The translations under genes and the position numbers were made by a program. From Cellvibrio sp. UBA7671 (GTDB taxonomy: Bacteria; Pseudomonadota; Gammaproteobacteria; Pseudomonadales; Cellvibrionaceae), in NCBI GenBank assembly GCA_002483145.1, contig DLHJ01000003.1, positions 310,001 through 374,000 of the forward strand: a DNA stretch of 64,000 nucleotides, read 5' to 3'. This document shows positions 25,643 to 34,281 of the stretch, piece after piece (the first letter of the stretch is position 1; the number at the start of each line of letters is the position of its first letter). The notes beneath the pieces are model-generated. The model had not been told where the DNA came from. It ran no database searches and was given only the letters and a program-made list of their open reading frames with translations.

Positions 25643-26875
25643 ATGAAAACCCAAGAAAAAAATTTTCACAACAAACGTCGCCAGCTGTTAAAAATGATGG
25701 CTTCTGCATCACTTATCAATACCGGCTTGCTCACCGCAGGTGCTGGTTTTGCTAATGCAGCACGAGCAGCGACATCGGTTAAAAATGTTATTTTTGTCTT
25801 TATACCCGGTGGTGCTCCACGCGGTGCTGCGAGCATCTCACCCGATGCAGCATTCAATTTAAAACCCGCTTCAGCACCGCTCGAACCGGTAAAAAATGAG
25901 TGCGTGTTTTTCGGTGCGGATATGAACGGTCATGGCCACGGCCTTGCTCAAACGGCACTTGGCGGTTTAACCAGAGCGCCAAAAACGATCGACCTGGCAT
26001 TAGGGGATGTACTCGGTGGCAGCACCCCCTTTAAATCCATTCAATTAGGCGTGCTATCGCGCGATACCTCTGTGTCCGCCATCAACAGCTGGACACGAAC
26101 ACCTGTAATTACCGATCCAGTGCGCGCATTTGAAATCTTGCGCACCGGGTCGTCGCTTTACGGTACCGGGTTTGATCAGCAACAGAAACAACTCAGTATT
26201 AACTTGAAGGCAGTGCAACAGCTACAACAGCAGTTAAGTAATTTTGCAAGCACGCGCTTGCAGGCAAATCAGGATGCAATAGCAGAATTGCAGGCAGAAC
26301 TTTCGCCCGGCGGTTTTGGGCCTGACTGCGACTTGCAACAGCAAAGTTGGCCAACAGGAAGTATAAATCCTAACGACGGTCAGCAATTCACCCGCCTGTG
26401 GGAGTTACAAACAAACAACGCTGTTACGGCGATAAAATGTGGATTGACGCACGTAGTTACTATGTTGATGGGTAATGATGAGGAAGACTTTGTTGCTACC
26501 GGCTTTAATTATTCTTACGCGCAGGCGGCAAATGGCTTTCCGGGTTCGGCTGAATACACGGCTTATCGCGCCTATTTAAGCCAAAGACTCACCCATTTAA
26601 TCCAACAACTACAAACCAACACGGATATCAACGGAGCCCCCTTATTAGACTCCACATTGGTAGTGCAAGTGACCAATATGGCCGACACCAGTGATAACAC
26701 CGGCATCAACGCGCCGTTTATGTTCGCCGGTGGTGGCAGTTCTATTCGTAAGGGGCAAGTCCTGAGAGCAGCTGAACATACGCAAATTATGGACACGGTT
26801 GCGCTCGCTGTAGGGGCTTATGGAATTATTGCGCCCTATAGCTCCCAAGGTCCAATTCCCGGGGTTGTGGTCTGA
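25643..26875 (+). CDS. DUF1552 family exported protein
   Basis: A 410-residue protein of the DUF1552 family, which lies in the alkaline-phosphatase/sulfatase-like superfamily by distant similarity. The N-terminus (RRQLLKMMASASLINTG) is Tat-like but lacks a second Arg directly after the first pair, so Tat export is likely rather than certain. It contains IPGGAPRGAASI, FFGADMNGHGHG and ITDPVRAFEILR, conserved in the family. It lies 41 bases after the CBM2-DUF1592 gene. DUF1592 and DUF1552 genes are regular partners in planctomycetes and myxobacteria, so the two products probably act together outside the cytoplasm. Confidence 0.85.
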   Translation: MKTQEKNFHNKRRQLLKMMASASLINTGLLTAGAGFANAARAATSVKNVIFVFIPGGAPRGAASISPDAAFNLKPASAPLEPVKNECVFFGADMNGHGHGLAQTALGGLTRAPKTIDLALGDVLGGSTPFKSIQLGVLSRDTSVSAINSWTRTPVITDPVRAFEILRTGSSLYGTGFDQQQKQLSINLKAVQQLQQQLSNFASTRLQANQDAIAELQAELSPGGFGPDCDLQQQSWPTGSINPNDGQQFTRLWELQTNNAVTAIKCGLTHVVTMLMGNDEEDFVATGFNYSYAQAANGFPGSAEYTAYRAYLSQRLTHLIQQLQTNTDINGAPLLDSTLVVQVTNMADTSDNTGINAPFMFAGGGSSIRKGQVLRAAEHTQIMDTVALAVGAYGIIAPYSSQGPIPGVVV

Positions 26876-26891
26876 TTGACAGTGGGATGAT

Positions 26892-26924
26892 AAAAAACGG
26901 AACCTGATGGGTTCCGTTTTTTTT
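26892..26924 (+). terminator. Terminator of the CBM2-DUF1592/DUF1552 operon
   Basis: A 12-bp stem (aaaaacggaacc / ggttccgttttt) with a 5-nt loop and T-run, 17 bases after the DUF1552 stop. A-tracts on the left arm could let it work on the opposite strand too. Confidence 0.88.
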
Positions 26925-26968
26925 GCAGACAAACGATTTTAAACAGATAGAGAGATGCACAATATTAA

Positions 26969-28039
26969 TTAATCGCTGTAGCTCCACTCGCCATTTTTAT
27001 CGGTTGCCAACCATTGCTGGGTATACCAAAAAAATCGCCCTTTTTCGCCCGCATAGGCAGTGCAGTTGTAGCGAGTGCGCCCGGATTTGAGCGGCTGCTT
27101 CGCTTGCACCCAGAGTTTATTGTCAATAATTTCAGTGGTGATTGCTCCCTGTCCGGTGGCGAAGCAATTTATTTTTTTCAGCAAGCCAGAATCTTCTAAC
27201 TCCAACACCAACCAGGGTTTAGCACCCGCTTTTACAATCAGATTTTCTTGCGGTGTTTTTTTATCGCTATAAAAATTCACTGTTTTTGTCGGCATCGAAC
27301 GCGTGTTGACTTTCATAATGAAATCATCGAGCTCGGTAAAACTGCCGCCAAAAGGAAAACGTGGTACAGATTGTAAATCCCCTTTTTCATAGAGCGCACC
27401 CGACTGTTGTCCAAAAGCGATATAACCCAGCTCTTTGGCAATCTGTTGTACATCTACATCATATTCACCAAAAGGATAAGCTAGTATGTTAGGAGCCCTA
27501 CCAATTTCCTGTTCAATTTTCTGTTGCGCGCTGGAAATTTCCTCAGCGATACGTGTACGCCATTGCTTTAGCGTTTCATTTTTTTCGCGGCGCGGCAAAT
27601 GACTGTGCCGGGTGGTGTGATTAGCAATAGTGACGCCGTGTTTTGACATCTCACGCAGCTGATCCCAAGTGACAAATACTTTACCGGTACCAACCGAATC
27701 GGTATTCACAAAAAAAGTGAATGGCCAGCCACGTTTTTTTAAGCGGGGGAACGCAGAGTCATACACTGACACATAAGAATCATCAAAACTGATCGCGACA
27801 GTTTTATCGGGAAGGCTTTCACCCTTGCGCAATTTTTCAGTGAGTTCCAGCAGCGGCACAATCTTGAAATCATTTTTTTCCAGATAATCCATCTGCGCCT
27901 CAAAATGTGCGGGGCTGATACTGGTTGATTTGGGTGTAGTATCGCTGACGTGGTGGTACAAAATCACGACTGCAGCCTGACTACTATGTGCAAGCAGCAA
28001 TGCAGGCAATAACAGGATTAAATAAAATATAGTCTTCAT
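26969..28039 (-). CDS. Exported polysaccharide deacetylase (NodB/PgaB-like)
   Basis: A 356-residue protein. It has a signal peptide (to SSQA, about residue 22) and a NodB deacetylase domain (about 24-240) with VILYHHV, the metal-binding SFDDSY and the NHTTRHSHL His pair, then AYPFGEYD. The C-terminal 115 residues are a small beta domain with no match I know. NodB enzymes remove N- or O-acetyl groups from polysaccharides such as poly-N-acetylglucosamine or peptidoglycan. It follows the ten-gene operon on the same strand after a 67-base gap, and could be its last gene or separate. Confidence 0.85.
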   Translation of the reverse strand: MKTIFYLILLLPALLLAHSSQAAVVILYHHVSDTTPKSTSISPAHFEAQMDYLEKNDFKIVPLLELTEKLRKGESLPDKTVAISFDDSYVSVYDSAFPRLKKRGWPFTFFVNTDSVGTGKVFVTWDQLREMSKHGVTIANHTTRHSHLPRREKNETLKQWRTRIAEEISSAQQKIEQEIGRAPNILAYPFGEYDVDVQQIAKELGYIAFGQQSGALYEKGDLQSVPRFPFGGSFTELDDFIMKVNTRSMPTKTVNFYSDKKTPQENLIVKAGAKPWLVLELEDSGLLKKINCFATGQGAITTEIIDNKLWVQAKQPLKSGRTRYNCTAYAGEKGRFFWYTQQWLATDKNGEWSYSD

Positions 28040-28106
28040 GAAAGAAAAATAACCCCGTGTACGTAACTTGCGATAAAGTTGAAATAATTATAATGCAAAG
28101 CCATAG

Positions 28107-28805
28107 TTAAAATTCAAATTCAATTCCACCACGCAAACTGGTTTCCGGTGTGTCTGCATCCAGGCCAAACAGCAACCCCAACTCCCAGCGCATTTGTTTA
28201 CGACCAGAAAATTTTACTGTGCCCAGCAAGGCGGGGCCTGCGGCCCAATCCTGATCATCCAGATAAAACTCCAGCGCGGGTTCAAACGCAATGCTGTAGC
28301 GGTAGCGCAGCTGGCCACGCAGGGCAGTTTCAAACTCATCTTCAATATCGCTGCCATATTCGTATTCGGCTATCGCGTTGGCGGTTGCCACCCAACGGCT
28401 TGCCAATTCTTTTTCCCACAAAATTCCTGCTGCAAATTCATGGCTGTTGATATCCCTGGCGGTACCGGCTTCCAATAATAAGCCCCAGTCTGCCCAGTAC
28501 TCGCCCTGTTCGGTGATTTGCCATTTCACTTCTGCTTCATAGCCGCGAATTTGTTCTCCTTCATGGGTGAGGGATTCGGTCAACAAATACACCTCCGTAA
28601 ATAGCTTATCGTTCCACGCATAGCCCATTCCTGCGCGATTTAATAAAACCTCGTCACCGCCAAGGTCGCGCAAGACAAAACCATATTCCAATTCGCGTTC
28701 ATTCTGCTCTACATAGGGGTGATATACACGGTTCATCTCCGCATGAACCTGAGTCGCTCCAAATGCGGTTAATAAGAGAGCACTACTGATAACATATTTA
28801 TTCAT
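28107..28805 (-). CDS. Hypothetical outer-membrane beta-barrel protein
   Basis: A 232-residue exported protein with a signal peptide ending VHAEM, then about ten alternating beta strands ending GGIEFEF with terminal Phe. No named family is recognised. It overlaps the FTR1 permease gene by eight bases, which places it last in the ten-gene operon. An outer-membrane step in the uptake or release handled by the operon is a reasonable guess. Confidence 0.65.
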   Translation of the reverse strand: MNKYVISSALLLTAFGATQVHAEMNRVYHPYVEQNERELEYGFVLRDLGGDEVLLNRAGMGYAWNDKLFTEVYLLTESLTHEGEQIRGYEAEVKWQITEQGEYWADWGLLLEAGTARDINSHEFAAGILWEKELASRWVATANAIAEYEYGSDIEDEFETALRGQLRYRYSIAFEPALEFYLDDQDWAAGPALLGTVKFSGRKQMRWELGLLFGLDADTPETSLRGGIEFEF

Positions 28806-29619
28806 GTGCATTGCCCCGCAAACGCCATGCATGCCAAATAGAAGCAAATAAAATAGGTGTGATTGTTAACAGATAAAAAATTCCCTGAATCGGTGTAGGG
28901 CGGGAATCGTAACCCACCAATGCATAAAGTAACTCGCCCAACCAAGAGTGTTCATTGACTAAAAATGAGCTGTCCCACAGTGGAGCATCAGAGTCGAGTA
29001 AGCCAATTTGCATCAATTGTTTTGCAACTTGCATTGACAAACCACCTGCCAGCAAAGTGATCACAGTGATAAAAATAGGTAAAAAATAGTTCCTGCTTAA
29101 AAAGGCAAATACATAGTAGATAATAGCGCCCAAACTCATACCTATGCCTGCACCTACTGCAGCTCCGATAAGTGCAGACGACATTGCCTCGGCTTTATGA
29201 TCAAAAGCAGAAAGGTAAATCCAAATCTCGGCGCCTTCGCGCATCAGCGAAAAGCTAAAGATGATAATAAACAACAGGTAGAGCAATCTGTGCTGATTGG
29301 GAGCGACATTACGGGCGGGCGAGATGTTTTTCGCCGGAGCAAATGCAAGCGGTAAAATCAGCATACCAAGCAAGATCACACTAATTATTACAGCGCAATA
29401 AAGCGCAGCATTTAATAGTTCTTGCCCGGCACCATCTATCGCGTCGGCAATGTCATAGGCGTAATGCGCGAGCAGCCATGAGCCTGCAACACCGACAAGT
29501 AACGCAAAAAAGCTCCAGCGGTAACTCAGTTGCAATTTATTGCTGAGCGCTAAAAGCAAACTGAGAATCAGCGCCGCCTCAAGCACCTCGCGCAATATCA
29601 GCAAAACGGCATCGAGCAT
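28798..29619 (-). CDS. FTR1 family iron permease
   Basis: A 273-residue protein with seven or so membrane helices. Both iron-binding motifs of FTR1/EfeU are present: REVLE at 10-14 in the first helix and REGAE at 127-131 in the fourth. FTR1-type permeases move iron across the inner membrane, usually with a copper- or haem-dependent oxidase or a cupredoxin. ATG 29619 was chosen because the first helix starts there, one base after the cupredoxin stop. The cupredoxin and outer-membrane genes on either side make an EfeUO-like or P19-like transporter likely. Confidence 0.9.
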   Translation of the reverse strand: MLDAVLLILREVLEAALILSLLLALSNKLQLSYRWSFFALLVGVAGSWLLAHYAYDIADAIDGAGQELLNAALYCAVIISVILLGMLILPLAFAPAKNISPARNVAPNQHRLLYLLFIIIFSFSLMREGAEIWIYLSAFDHKAEAMSSALIGAAVGAGIGMSLGAIIYYVFAFLSRNYFLPIFITVITLLAGGLSMQVAKQLMQIGLLDSDAPLWDSSFLVNEHSWLGELLYALVGYDSRPTPIQGIFYLLTITPILFASIWHAWRLRGNAHE

Positions 29620-29620
29620 A

Positions 29621-29953
29621 TTAGTTCTCCACCCGAATAATGCCCTGAGCTGTTTTTGGATTAAATTCCCCAAAAAAAGGATAGTCGCCCGGCACTAATG
29701 GGCCAACAAAGATAATGGCTTTGGCACCGCCCATAATGACCTTTTCGCGGTTGAGTTCATAACTTTCAAATTCTTCCGGCGTGGCATCGCGATTAATGAC
29801 AATCAATTTCACTTTGGTATTCGCCGGAATAATCAGCTGGGATGGAAAAAATAAATGGTCGCGTATTTCAATCGTAAAGGTCGGCACTTCTGCGCGAACA
29901 ATAGCGCAGAAAATTAGACACATGAATGCTATGCAGTTAATTATTGGTTTCAT
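29621..29953 (-). CDS. Exported cupredoxin-domain protein (EfeO/P19-like partner)
   Basis: A 110-residue periplasmic protein with a signal peptide (to VRAEV, about 22) and a cupredoxin fold: [31 protein letters not shown] and GDYPFFGEF. The family includes the cupredoxin part of EfeO and small proteins next to FTR1 permeases, thought to bind copper or iron for the transporter. The classical Cys copper ligand is absent; Met, His and Glu could serve instead. The start at ATG 29953 overlaps the kinase gene end by 17 bases, and the stop is followed after one base by the FTR1 start. Confidence 0.85.
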   Translation of the reverse strand: MKPIINCIAFMCLIFCAIVRAEVPTFTIEIRDHLFFPSQLIIPANTKVKLIVINRDATPEEFESYELNREKVIMGGAKAIIFVGPLVPGDYPFFGEFNPKTAQGIIRVEN

Positions 29954-31364
29954 TGGTCGCGGCCTTGTGATCAAGTGATTTATTATGATTCGCTTTTTTT
30001 GCATCGGCATCTGTTACAGCGCTGGCAACAAAGGTTACCATCACCAGCAAACCTTGACCGTAGCGCGACTGCGTTAAGGCAATATGGGCAGCATGTAGAT
30101 CGACAACCTGGCGCACAATGGATAAGCCTAACCCACAGCCCGGCGTTTTTGAATTGTGGCGATCACCACCCAGACGATAAAAGCGATCAAACACCCGCTC
30201 GCGTTCGCCATCGGGAATGCCCGGTCCATTATCCATTACCTCCAGCACTACATCCCGACCACGCAACCAGGTATTGATAGCAATTCGTCCCCCATCGGGG
30301 GTATATTTAATCGCATTGCCCAATAAATTATTTAGCAAGCTGGTCAATGCAGCCCGGTCACCGGAAACCCAACATTCATCACCATTGAATTCAATGCGAT
30401 GGTGTTTTAATTCCAGCGCGTCACTCTGGTCAACAATCGCTTGTTTTGCTAATCGGGTTAAATTGACGGGTTCAAAGGTCCCCATAAAATGATCGGGAGC
30501 GGTACGGTTGAGCAATAAAATTTGCTCTACCAAATAGCTCATTCGTTCGATTCCCTGTTTTAATTTCAGGACCGATGCGGGTGCAGGTTGCAATTCCTGC
30601 ATTAAATTGTCACAGTGAATTTTTAATGCTGCAATCGGTGTACGCAATTCGTGGGCGGCATCACCCGAGAAGCGTTTTTCACGCGCGAAAGAGGCATCGA
30701 GACGGCGCAATAAATCATTGGCGGATTGTGTCAGTTGCACAAGCTCTGCAGGCATGTCCTGCTGGTTGAGTGAATGCAAATCGGTTGCTTCGCGCTGGCG
30801 TAATTCGTGCGCTAGATTCGTTACAGGCTTTAAACCAACACCCAAGACCCACCAGATAATCAGGCCGATCACAGGAATGGCCAACACCATCGGGTACACA
30901 GCTTGTAAAATCATCGACTCTGCCAATCGGTAACGCTGGTCGGCGCGCTCCGCGACAATAAACCAACTTTTTTGATCTGCGCTGGGTGCTACCAATACAT
31001 GCCAGCGATAGTGATGAAAATTAACAAAACGAAAACCTTCCACCAAAGGCACTACTACTTGCTCAGGCATGGCGGCTGATCGCGCCAACAATTTTCCATC
31101 CTGAGTGACCCATTGAAATTCCAATGAAGCTTCTGCGTCTGAGGTGCGTGCAGGAAAGAGTAAAACATCCGCACGCGCGCTAGTTTGTTCGCGCCATTGC
31201 GGTAAGGTGTAATTTAATAAATCCACTTGCTGCAGCATTCGTTGGTTAAACAAACGTTCAGCTTCATCCATACTGCCTAAATAACCGCGCAACGCCGCTG
31301 CAAAATTAGCGAGTGTGACTATCGCTAATAACACTATGACTAAAAATCCACGAATGGATTTCAT
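29937..31364 (-). CDS. Sensor histidine kinase, QseC/PmrB-like
   Basis: A 475-residue kinase. TM1 is at about 7-27, a periplasmic domain spans about 28-157 and TM2 is at about 160-178. HAMP-like and H-box ([16 protein letters not shown]) regions precede a HATPase with N box, [10 protein letters not shown] and [11 protein letters not shown]. The start codon overlaps the regulator stop (ATGA). The architecture fits QseC/PmrB, which in other bacteria sense metals, catecholamines or peptides. Metal sensing would fit the iron-uptake genes behind it, but no ExxE motif of PmrB is clear. Confidence 0.9.
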   Translation of the reverse strand: MKSIRGFLVIVLLAIVTLANFAAALRGYLGSMDEAERLFNQRMLQQVDLLNYTLPQWREQTSARADVLLFPARTSDAEASLEFQWVTQDGKLLARSAAMPEQVVVPLVEGFRFVNFHHYRWHVLVAPSADQKSWFIVAERADQRYRLAESMILQAVYPMVLAIPVIGLIIWWVLGVGLKPVTNLAHELRQREATDLHSLNQQDMPAELVQLTQSANDLLRRLDASFAREKRFSGDAAHELRTPIAALKIHCDNLMQELQPAPASVLKLKQGIERMSYLVEQILLLNRTAPDHFMGTFEPVNLTRLAKQAIVDQSDALELKHHRIEFNGDECWVSGDRAALTSLLNNLLGNAIKYTPDGGRIAINTWLRGRDVVLEVMDNGPGIPDGERERVFDRFYRLGGDRHNSKTPGCGLGLSIVRQVVDLHAAHIALTQSRYGQGLLVMVTFVASAVTDADAKKANHNKSLDHKAATNETNN

Positions 31365-32020
31365 TGGCGCGGCACCATATAGCCAATACCGCGTAGGGTA
31401 CGAATAAAATTAGGGGGTAATTTTTTGCGCAAATTGTGGATGTGAACTTCAATTGCATTGCTGGCAACTTCATCGCCCCAGGAATACAACTTTGCCTCCA
31501 GTCCTTCGCGGGTTTGGATAACTCCGGCATGTTCAACCAGCGCTTTTAACAACATATATTCGCGTCGTGATAGCACGAGCGCAGCGCCATCTAACAAGAC
31601 TTCATGATGTGCCGTATTTAAACTCAGCGGGCCAATATTAATTAGTGATGATGACGAGTTACCCAGACGGCGCTCCAAAACACGCAAGCGTGCAAGTAAT
31701 TCATCCAGTTCAAAAGGTTTGGTGAGATAGTCATCGGCACCGGAATCCAGACCAATGACTTTGGCGTTTGTGCTATCGCGCGCGGTGAGGATGAGCACTT
31801 GTGTGGGCAATTTTTTTTGCCGCACGACTTTTAAAACTTCGATGCCATCTATATCGGGCAAACCGAGGTCGAGCAACATAATATCCGGCGGCTCTGCCAC
31901 CACCTGCGTACAGGCTGCTTTGCCGGTGGACAACCAATTCACTGCAAAACCTGCTCGCGATAAAGCACTGACTATACCTTCCGCGAGCAGTTCATCATCT
32001 TCGACTAACAATATTTGCAT
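31361..32020 (-). CDS. OmpR-family response regulator, QseB/PmrA-like
   Basis: A 219-residue regulator. The receiver has [10 protein letters not shown], phospho-acceptor Asp 51 in MLLDLGLPD and Lys in [13 protein letters not shown]. The effector domain carries [15 protein letters not shown] and a TLRGIGYMV ending characteristic of QseB/PmrA. Regulators of this subfamily bind YTTAAK-N5-YTTAAK boxes. Exactly such a box lies upstream of the operon's first gene, so the regulator probably controls the transcript that encodes it. It starts 15 bases after the TPR gene. Confidence 0.9.
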   Translation of the reverse strand: MQILLVEDDELLAEGIVSALSRAGFAVNWLSTGKAACTQVVAEPPDIMLLDLGLPDIDGIEVLKVVRQKKLPTQVLILTARDSTNAKVIGLDSGADDYLTKPFELDELLARLRVLERRLGNSSSSLINIGPLSLNTAHHEVLLDGAALVLSRREYMLLKALVEHAGVIQTREGLEAKLYSWGDEVASNAIEVHIHNLRKKLPPNFIRTLRGIGYMVPRQ

Positions 32021-32035
32021 TGATTTATTAATCCA

Positions 32036-32722
32036 TCATAAATGTTTTTTCGCTTTGGCCATGGCTGCGGCAATTTCACCTTTGCGCCCCGCATCAGCAG
32101 ATTCACGCCCCGGGCGAGGTGCGGCCTTAAGTGCTTTTTCAAACGCGGCAATTGCCTTCTTATAATCTTTCTGTTCCAACAGATAATCGCCGTAAAAGTA
32201 ATTGGAGTCTATGCCATCAGGATTATAGCTCAAGCCTTTTAACAATAATTCTTTGGCTTTTTTATGGTCGCCAAAACCCACTGGCCAACCCGGAACTTGA
32301 TAATAGAGCGAGCCGAGGCTGGTATAGGCCGAGCCATTCATCGCCGCAGGGTCCATTTTAATTGCTTGCTCCAGTAATTTTTTTGCTTGCTTAACCTGAT
32401 CTAACGCACCCAAACCACCTTTAGCGCCAGCATAAGTCGAGCGGATAATCGCCTCCCAGATCAAATAGGGCGCACGGGTATTGGCAGCGCGCAACTGTTC
32501 CGCTTCCACAACCAGACTGGCAAATGCTTTTTCCTGCTCGGCTTCCGGGGTTTGATATTTAATTTCCGCCCAGCGCGTTTGCAATTTCTGGATATCGGCA
32601 GCCTCTTCGGCATAACCAGTTAATGCGAGACAAGAGAGTGCCGCGAGTGCAATGAATTTCAGTGTGGTGACTTTCAGTAAAGTGATTGTTTTAAAGAAAG
32701 TTCTCATCGTTGAATTTTTCAT
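32036..32722 (-). CDS. Exported TPR-repeat protein
   Basis: A 228-residue protein with an N-terminal signal region (a hydrophobic stretch to LTGYAEEA, about residue 37) and a helical repeat domain containing at least two TPR-like units (about 110-200: KKLLEQAIKMDPAA, KELLLKGLSYNPDG, KKAIAAFEKALKAAP). It is probably periplasmic. The ATG at 32722 has AAGG upstream and follows the SDR stop by ten bases. It lies between the biosynthetic and regulatory halves of the operon; a scaffold role is a guess. Confidence 0.75.
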   Translation of the reverse strand: MKNSTMRTFFKTITLLKVTTLKFIALAALSCLALTGYAEEAADIQKLQTRWAEIKYQTPEAEQEKAFASLVVEAEQLRAANTRAPYLIWEAIIRSTYAGAKGGLGALDQVKQAKKLLEQAIKMDPAAMNGSAYTSLGSLYYQVPGWPVGFGDHKKAKELLLKGLSYNPDGIDSNYFYGDYLLEQKDYKKAIAAFEKALKAAPRPGRESADAGRKGEIAAAMAKAKKHL

Positions 32723-32732
32723 GGTGGTACCT

Positions 32733-33578
32733 TCAGGATAAATGAATGGAAATGTTATTGTCTGCGGTTGCAGAAGCCGATACAGGTTGTGCATGGCGGC
32801 GGATAATGGGTAATTGGCTGCGCAAGGCGTTATCGATAACGCGCGGAAATAGACTATTAATGCGCAAAAAAAGTCGCTCGGGCCAACCGATGTTGCGGTC
32901 ATGCATGCGTTTGGCCGACAACATGAATTCCACCTGCGCAGCGACTACTTCCGGCTCATCCATTGCTGTTCCCAATTCGCGATTCATTGCATAAACCGCA
33001 TCGCTATTGAGATTGGTGTTTGTGGCGCGTGGTGCCAGATGTGCAACTTGAATTTGACTGTCGCTTAATTCGCGCCGCAGTGCTTCGCTAAAGCCGCGCA
33101 GTGCAAATTTACTTGCGCAGTAAGCGCTAAACCCGGGGTAACCCAAACCGCCGAAACTGGAACCAATATTAACGATGCGCCCGGAATCTTTATTTAAAAA
33201 AGGCAGCGCCAACTGGGTTAACAAAATAGTTGCGGTAACGTTGGTATTGATTAACTGTTCAATGGCTTCCGGATCGTTATCTTCCAGCAGACCAAATAAA
33301 TTGACTCCTGCACAATTAATTAACGCATCCAAGGGTTCTTGAAGCGCGAGCAACGCGGTGCGGATGGTGTCGCGCCCGCTGCGGCTGGTAATATCGGCTT
33401 GCAGTACAAAGCCTTCATTTACCAGTACATGTAATTCACGCGCAAGTGCATTCAGCTGCTGTGTTGATCGGCCTACCAAAATCAGGCGCGCGCCCTGAGC
33501 TGCCAGTCGCCGTGCAATTGCTTGCCCTATGCCGCCGCTGGCACCAGTCAATAAAATGAGCTTACCTTTGAGTTTCAT
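32733..33578 (-). CDS. Short-chain dehydrogenase/reductase
   Basis: A 281-residue classical SDR. The Rossmann glycine motif is TGASGGIG (about 10-17), NCAG appears near 90, the catalytic Ser is in NIGSSFGG and the catalytic YxxxK is in SAYCASKFA. The last 60 residues form a helical extension seen in membrane-associated SDRs. It should interconvert a hydroxyl and a keto group or reduce an aldehyde using NAD(P)H. ATG 33578 is preceded by GAGGAG. It stands next to the diiron enzyme and acyl-CoA ligase, so its substrate is probably an acyl-derived product. Confidence 0.9.
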   Translation of the reverse strand: MKLKGKLILLTGASGGIGQAIARRLAAQGARLILVGRSTQQLNALARELHVLVNEGFVLQADITSRSGRDTIRTALLALQEPLDALINCAGVNLFGLLEDNDPEAIEQLINTNVTATILLTQLALPFLNKDSGRIVNIGSSFGGLGYPGFSAYCASKFALRGFSEALRRELSDSQIQVAHLAPRATNTNLNSDAVYAMNRELGTAMDEPEVVAAQVEFMLSAKRMHDRNIGWPERLFLRINSLFPRVIDNALRSQLPIIRRHAQPVSASATADNNISIHLS

Positions 33579-33609
33579 TGTGTGCTCCTCTGTACGAGTG
33601 GCGTTTTCA

Positions 33610-34281
33610 TCATGCTGCTTGTGCAATGGTTTGCTGCTCAATCGACCGGAAAATATTGCCGTAGAGAGTGAAAAACATTTTTGCAGCATGAACTATATCC
33701 TCCTGATCTTTTTGCTCAGTCAGGCCGTTCATTAATTTCTCAAAAAACACCATGTGCTCCAAATCCAGGCTGCCGTGTGAACGCAAATAGGAGAAAGCTT
33801 TGTTCGGCAAACCTAAATGCTTCTGGATAATATCGGCTGCCTGACTTGCCAAATTAATGCTGGTACCTTCAAGCACAAACACCATGCCAAAAAAGGCCAT
33901 AGGGTTGTTGCGCATTACGGTGTCGTAAGCGTAAGCGACCATCAATTCCGTCGCTGCATTGGGGCGGCCATTGCGCACGGCTTCTTTGTCGGCATCACAG
34001 GCAGCGATATCATTTAAGATCCACTCCTGATGACCCAACTCTTCTTCAATATATTCCGCAATGGCTTCGCGATAATGTTCTTTTTCTGATGGCAAACGGC
34101 TACCTACTGCCATCAATAACGGAACTGTATGTTTTACATGGTGATAAGCCTGGGTTAGAAATTCGCGGTATTCATCCAGGCTAAATTGGCCAAGGCCAAT
34201 GCAACGTTGAATAATCGGAGCGCTTAACAAATAATTGCGCTCAGCTTGTGTTTCGTTTTGCAAGCGTTCAAAAAATGTCAT
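33610..34281 (-). CDS. Haem-oxygenase-like diiron oxidase/oxygenase (TenA-fold)
   Basis: A 223-residue all-helical protein of the iron-containing redox enzyme (HDO) family, often misnamed TenA. The expected three His and three carboxylate ligands can be placed: E81 and H84 in EEELGHQEW, E138 in FVLEGTS, and H169, D173 and H176 in SHGSLDLEHM. HDO enzymes such as UndA, BesC, SznF and CADD use two irons and O2 for fatty-acid decarboxylation, C-C cleavage or N-oxygenation. ATG 34281 has AGGAG upstream and overlaps the ligase gene by 14 bases. The ligase and SDR neighbours favour an acyl or aminoacyl substrate; the product is unknown. Confidence 0.85.
   Translation of the reverse strand: MTFFERLQNETQAERNYLLSAPIIQRCIGLGQFSLDEYREFLTQAYHHVKHTVPLLMAVGSRLPSEKEHYREAIAEYIEEELGHQEWILNDIAACDADKEAVRNGRPNAATELMVAYAYDTVMRNNPMAFFGMVFVLEGTSINLASQAADIIQKHLGLPNKAFSYLRSHGSLDLEHMVFFEKLMNGLTEQKDQEDIVHAAKMFFTLYGNIFRSIEQQTIAQAA

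Noticed and set aside
33610-34281. TenA thiaminase
   Set aside because: The fold is shared, but the metal-ligand pattern of diiron HDO enzymes is present and there are no thiamine genes nearby.
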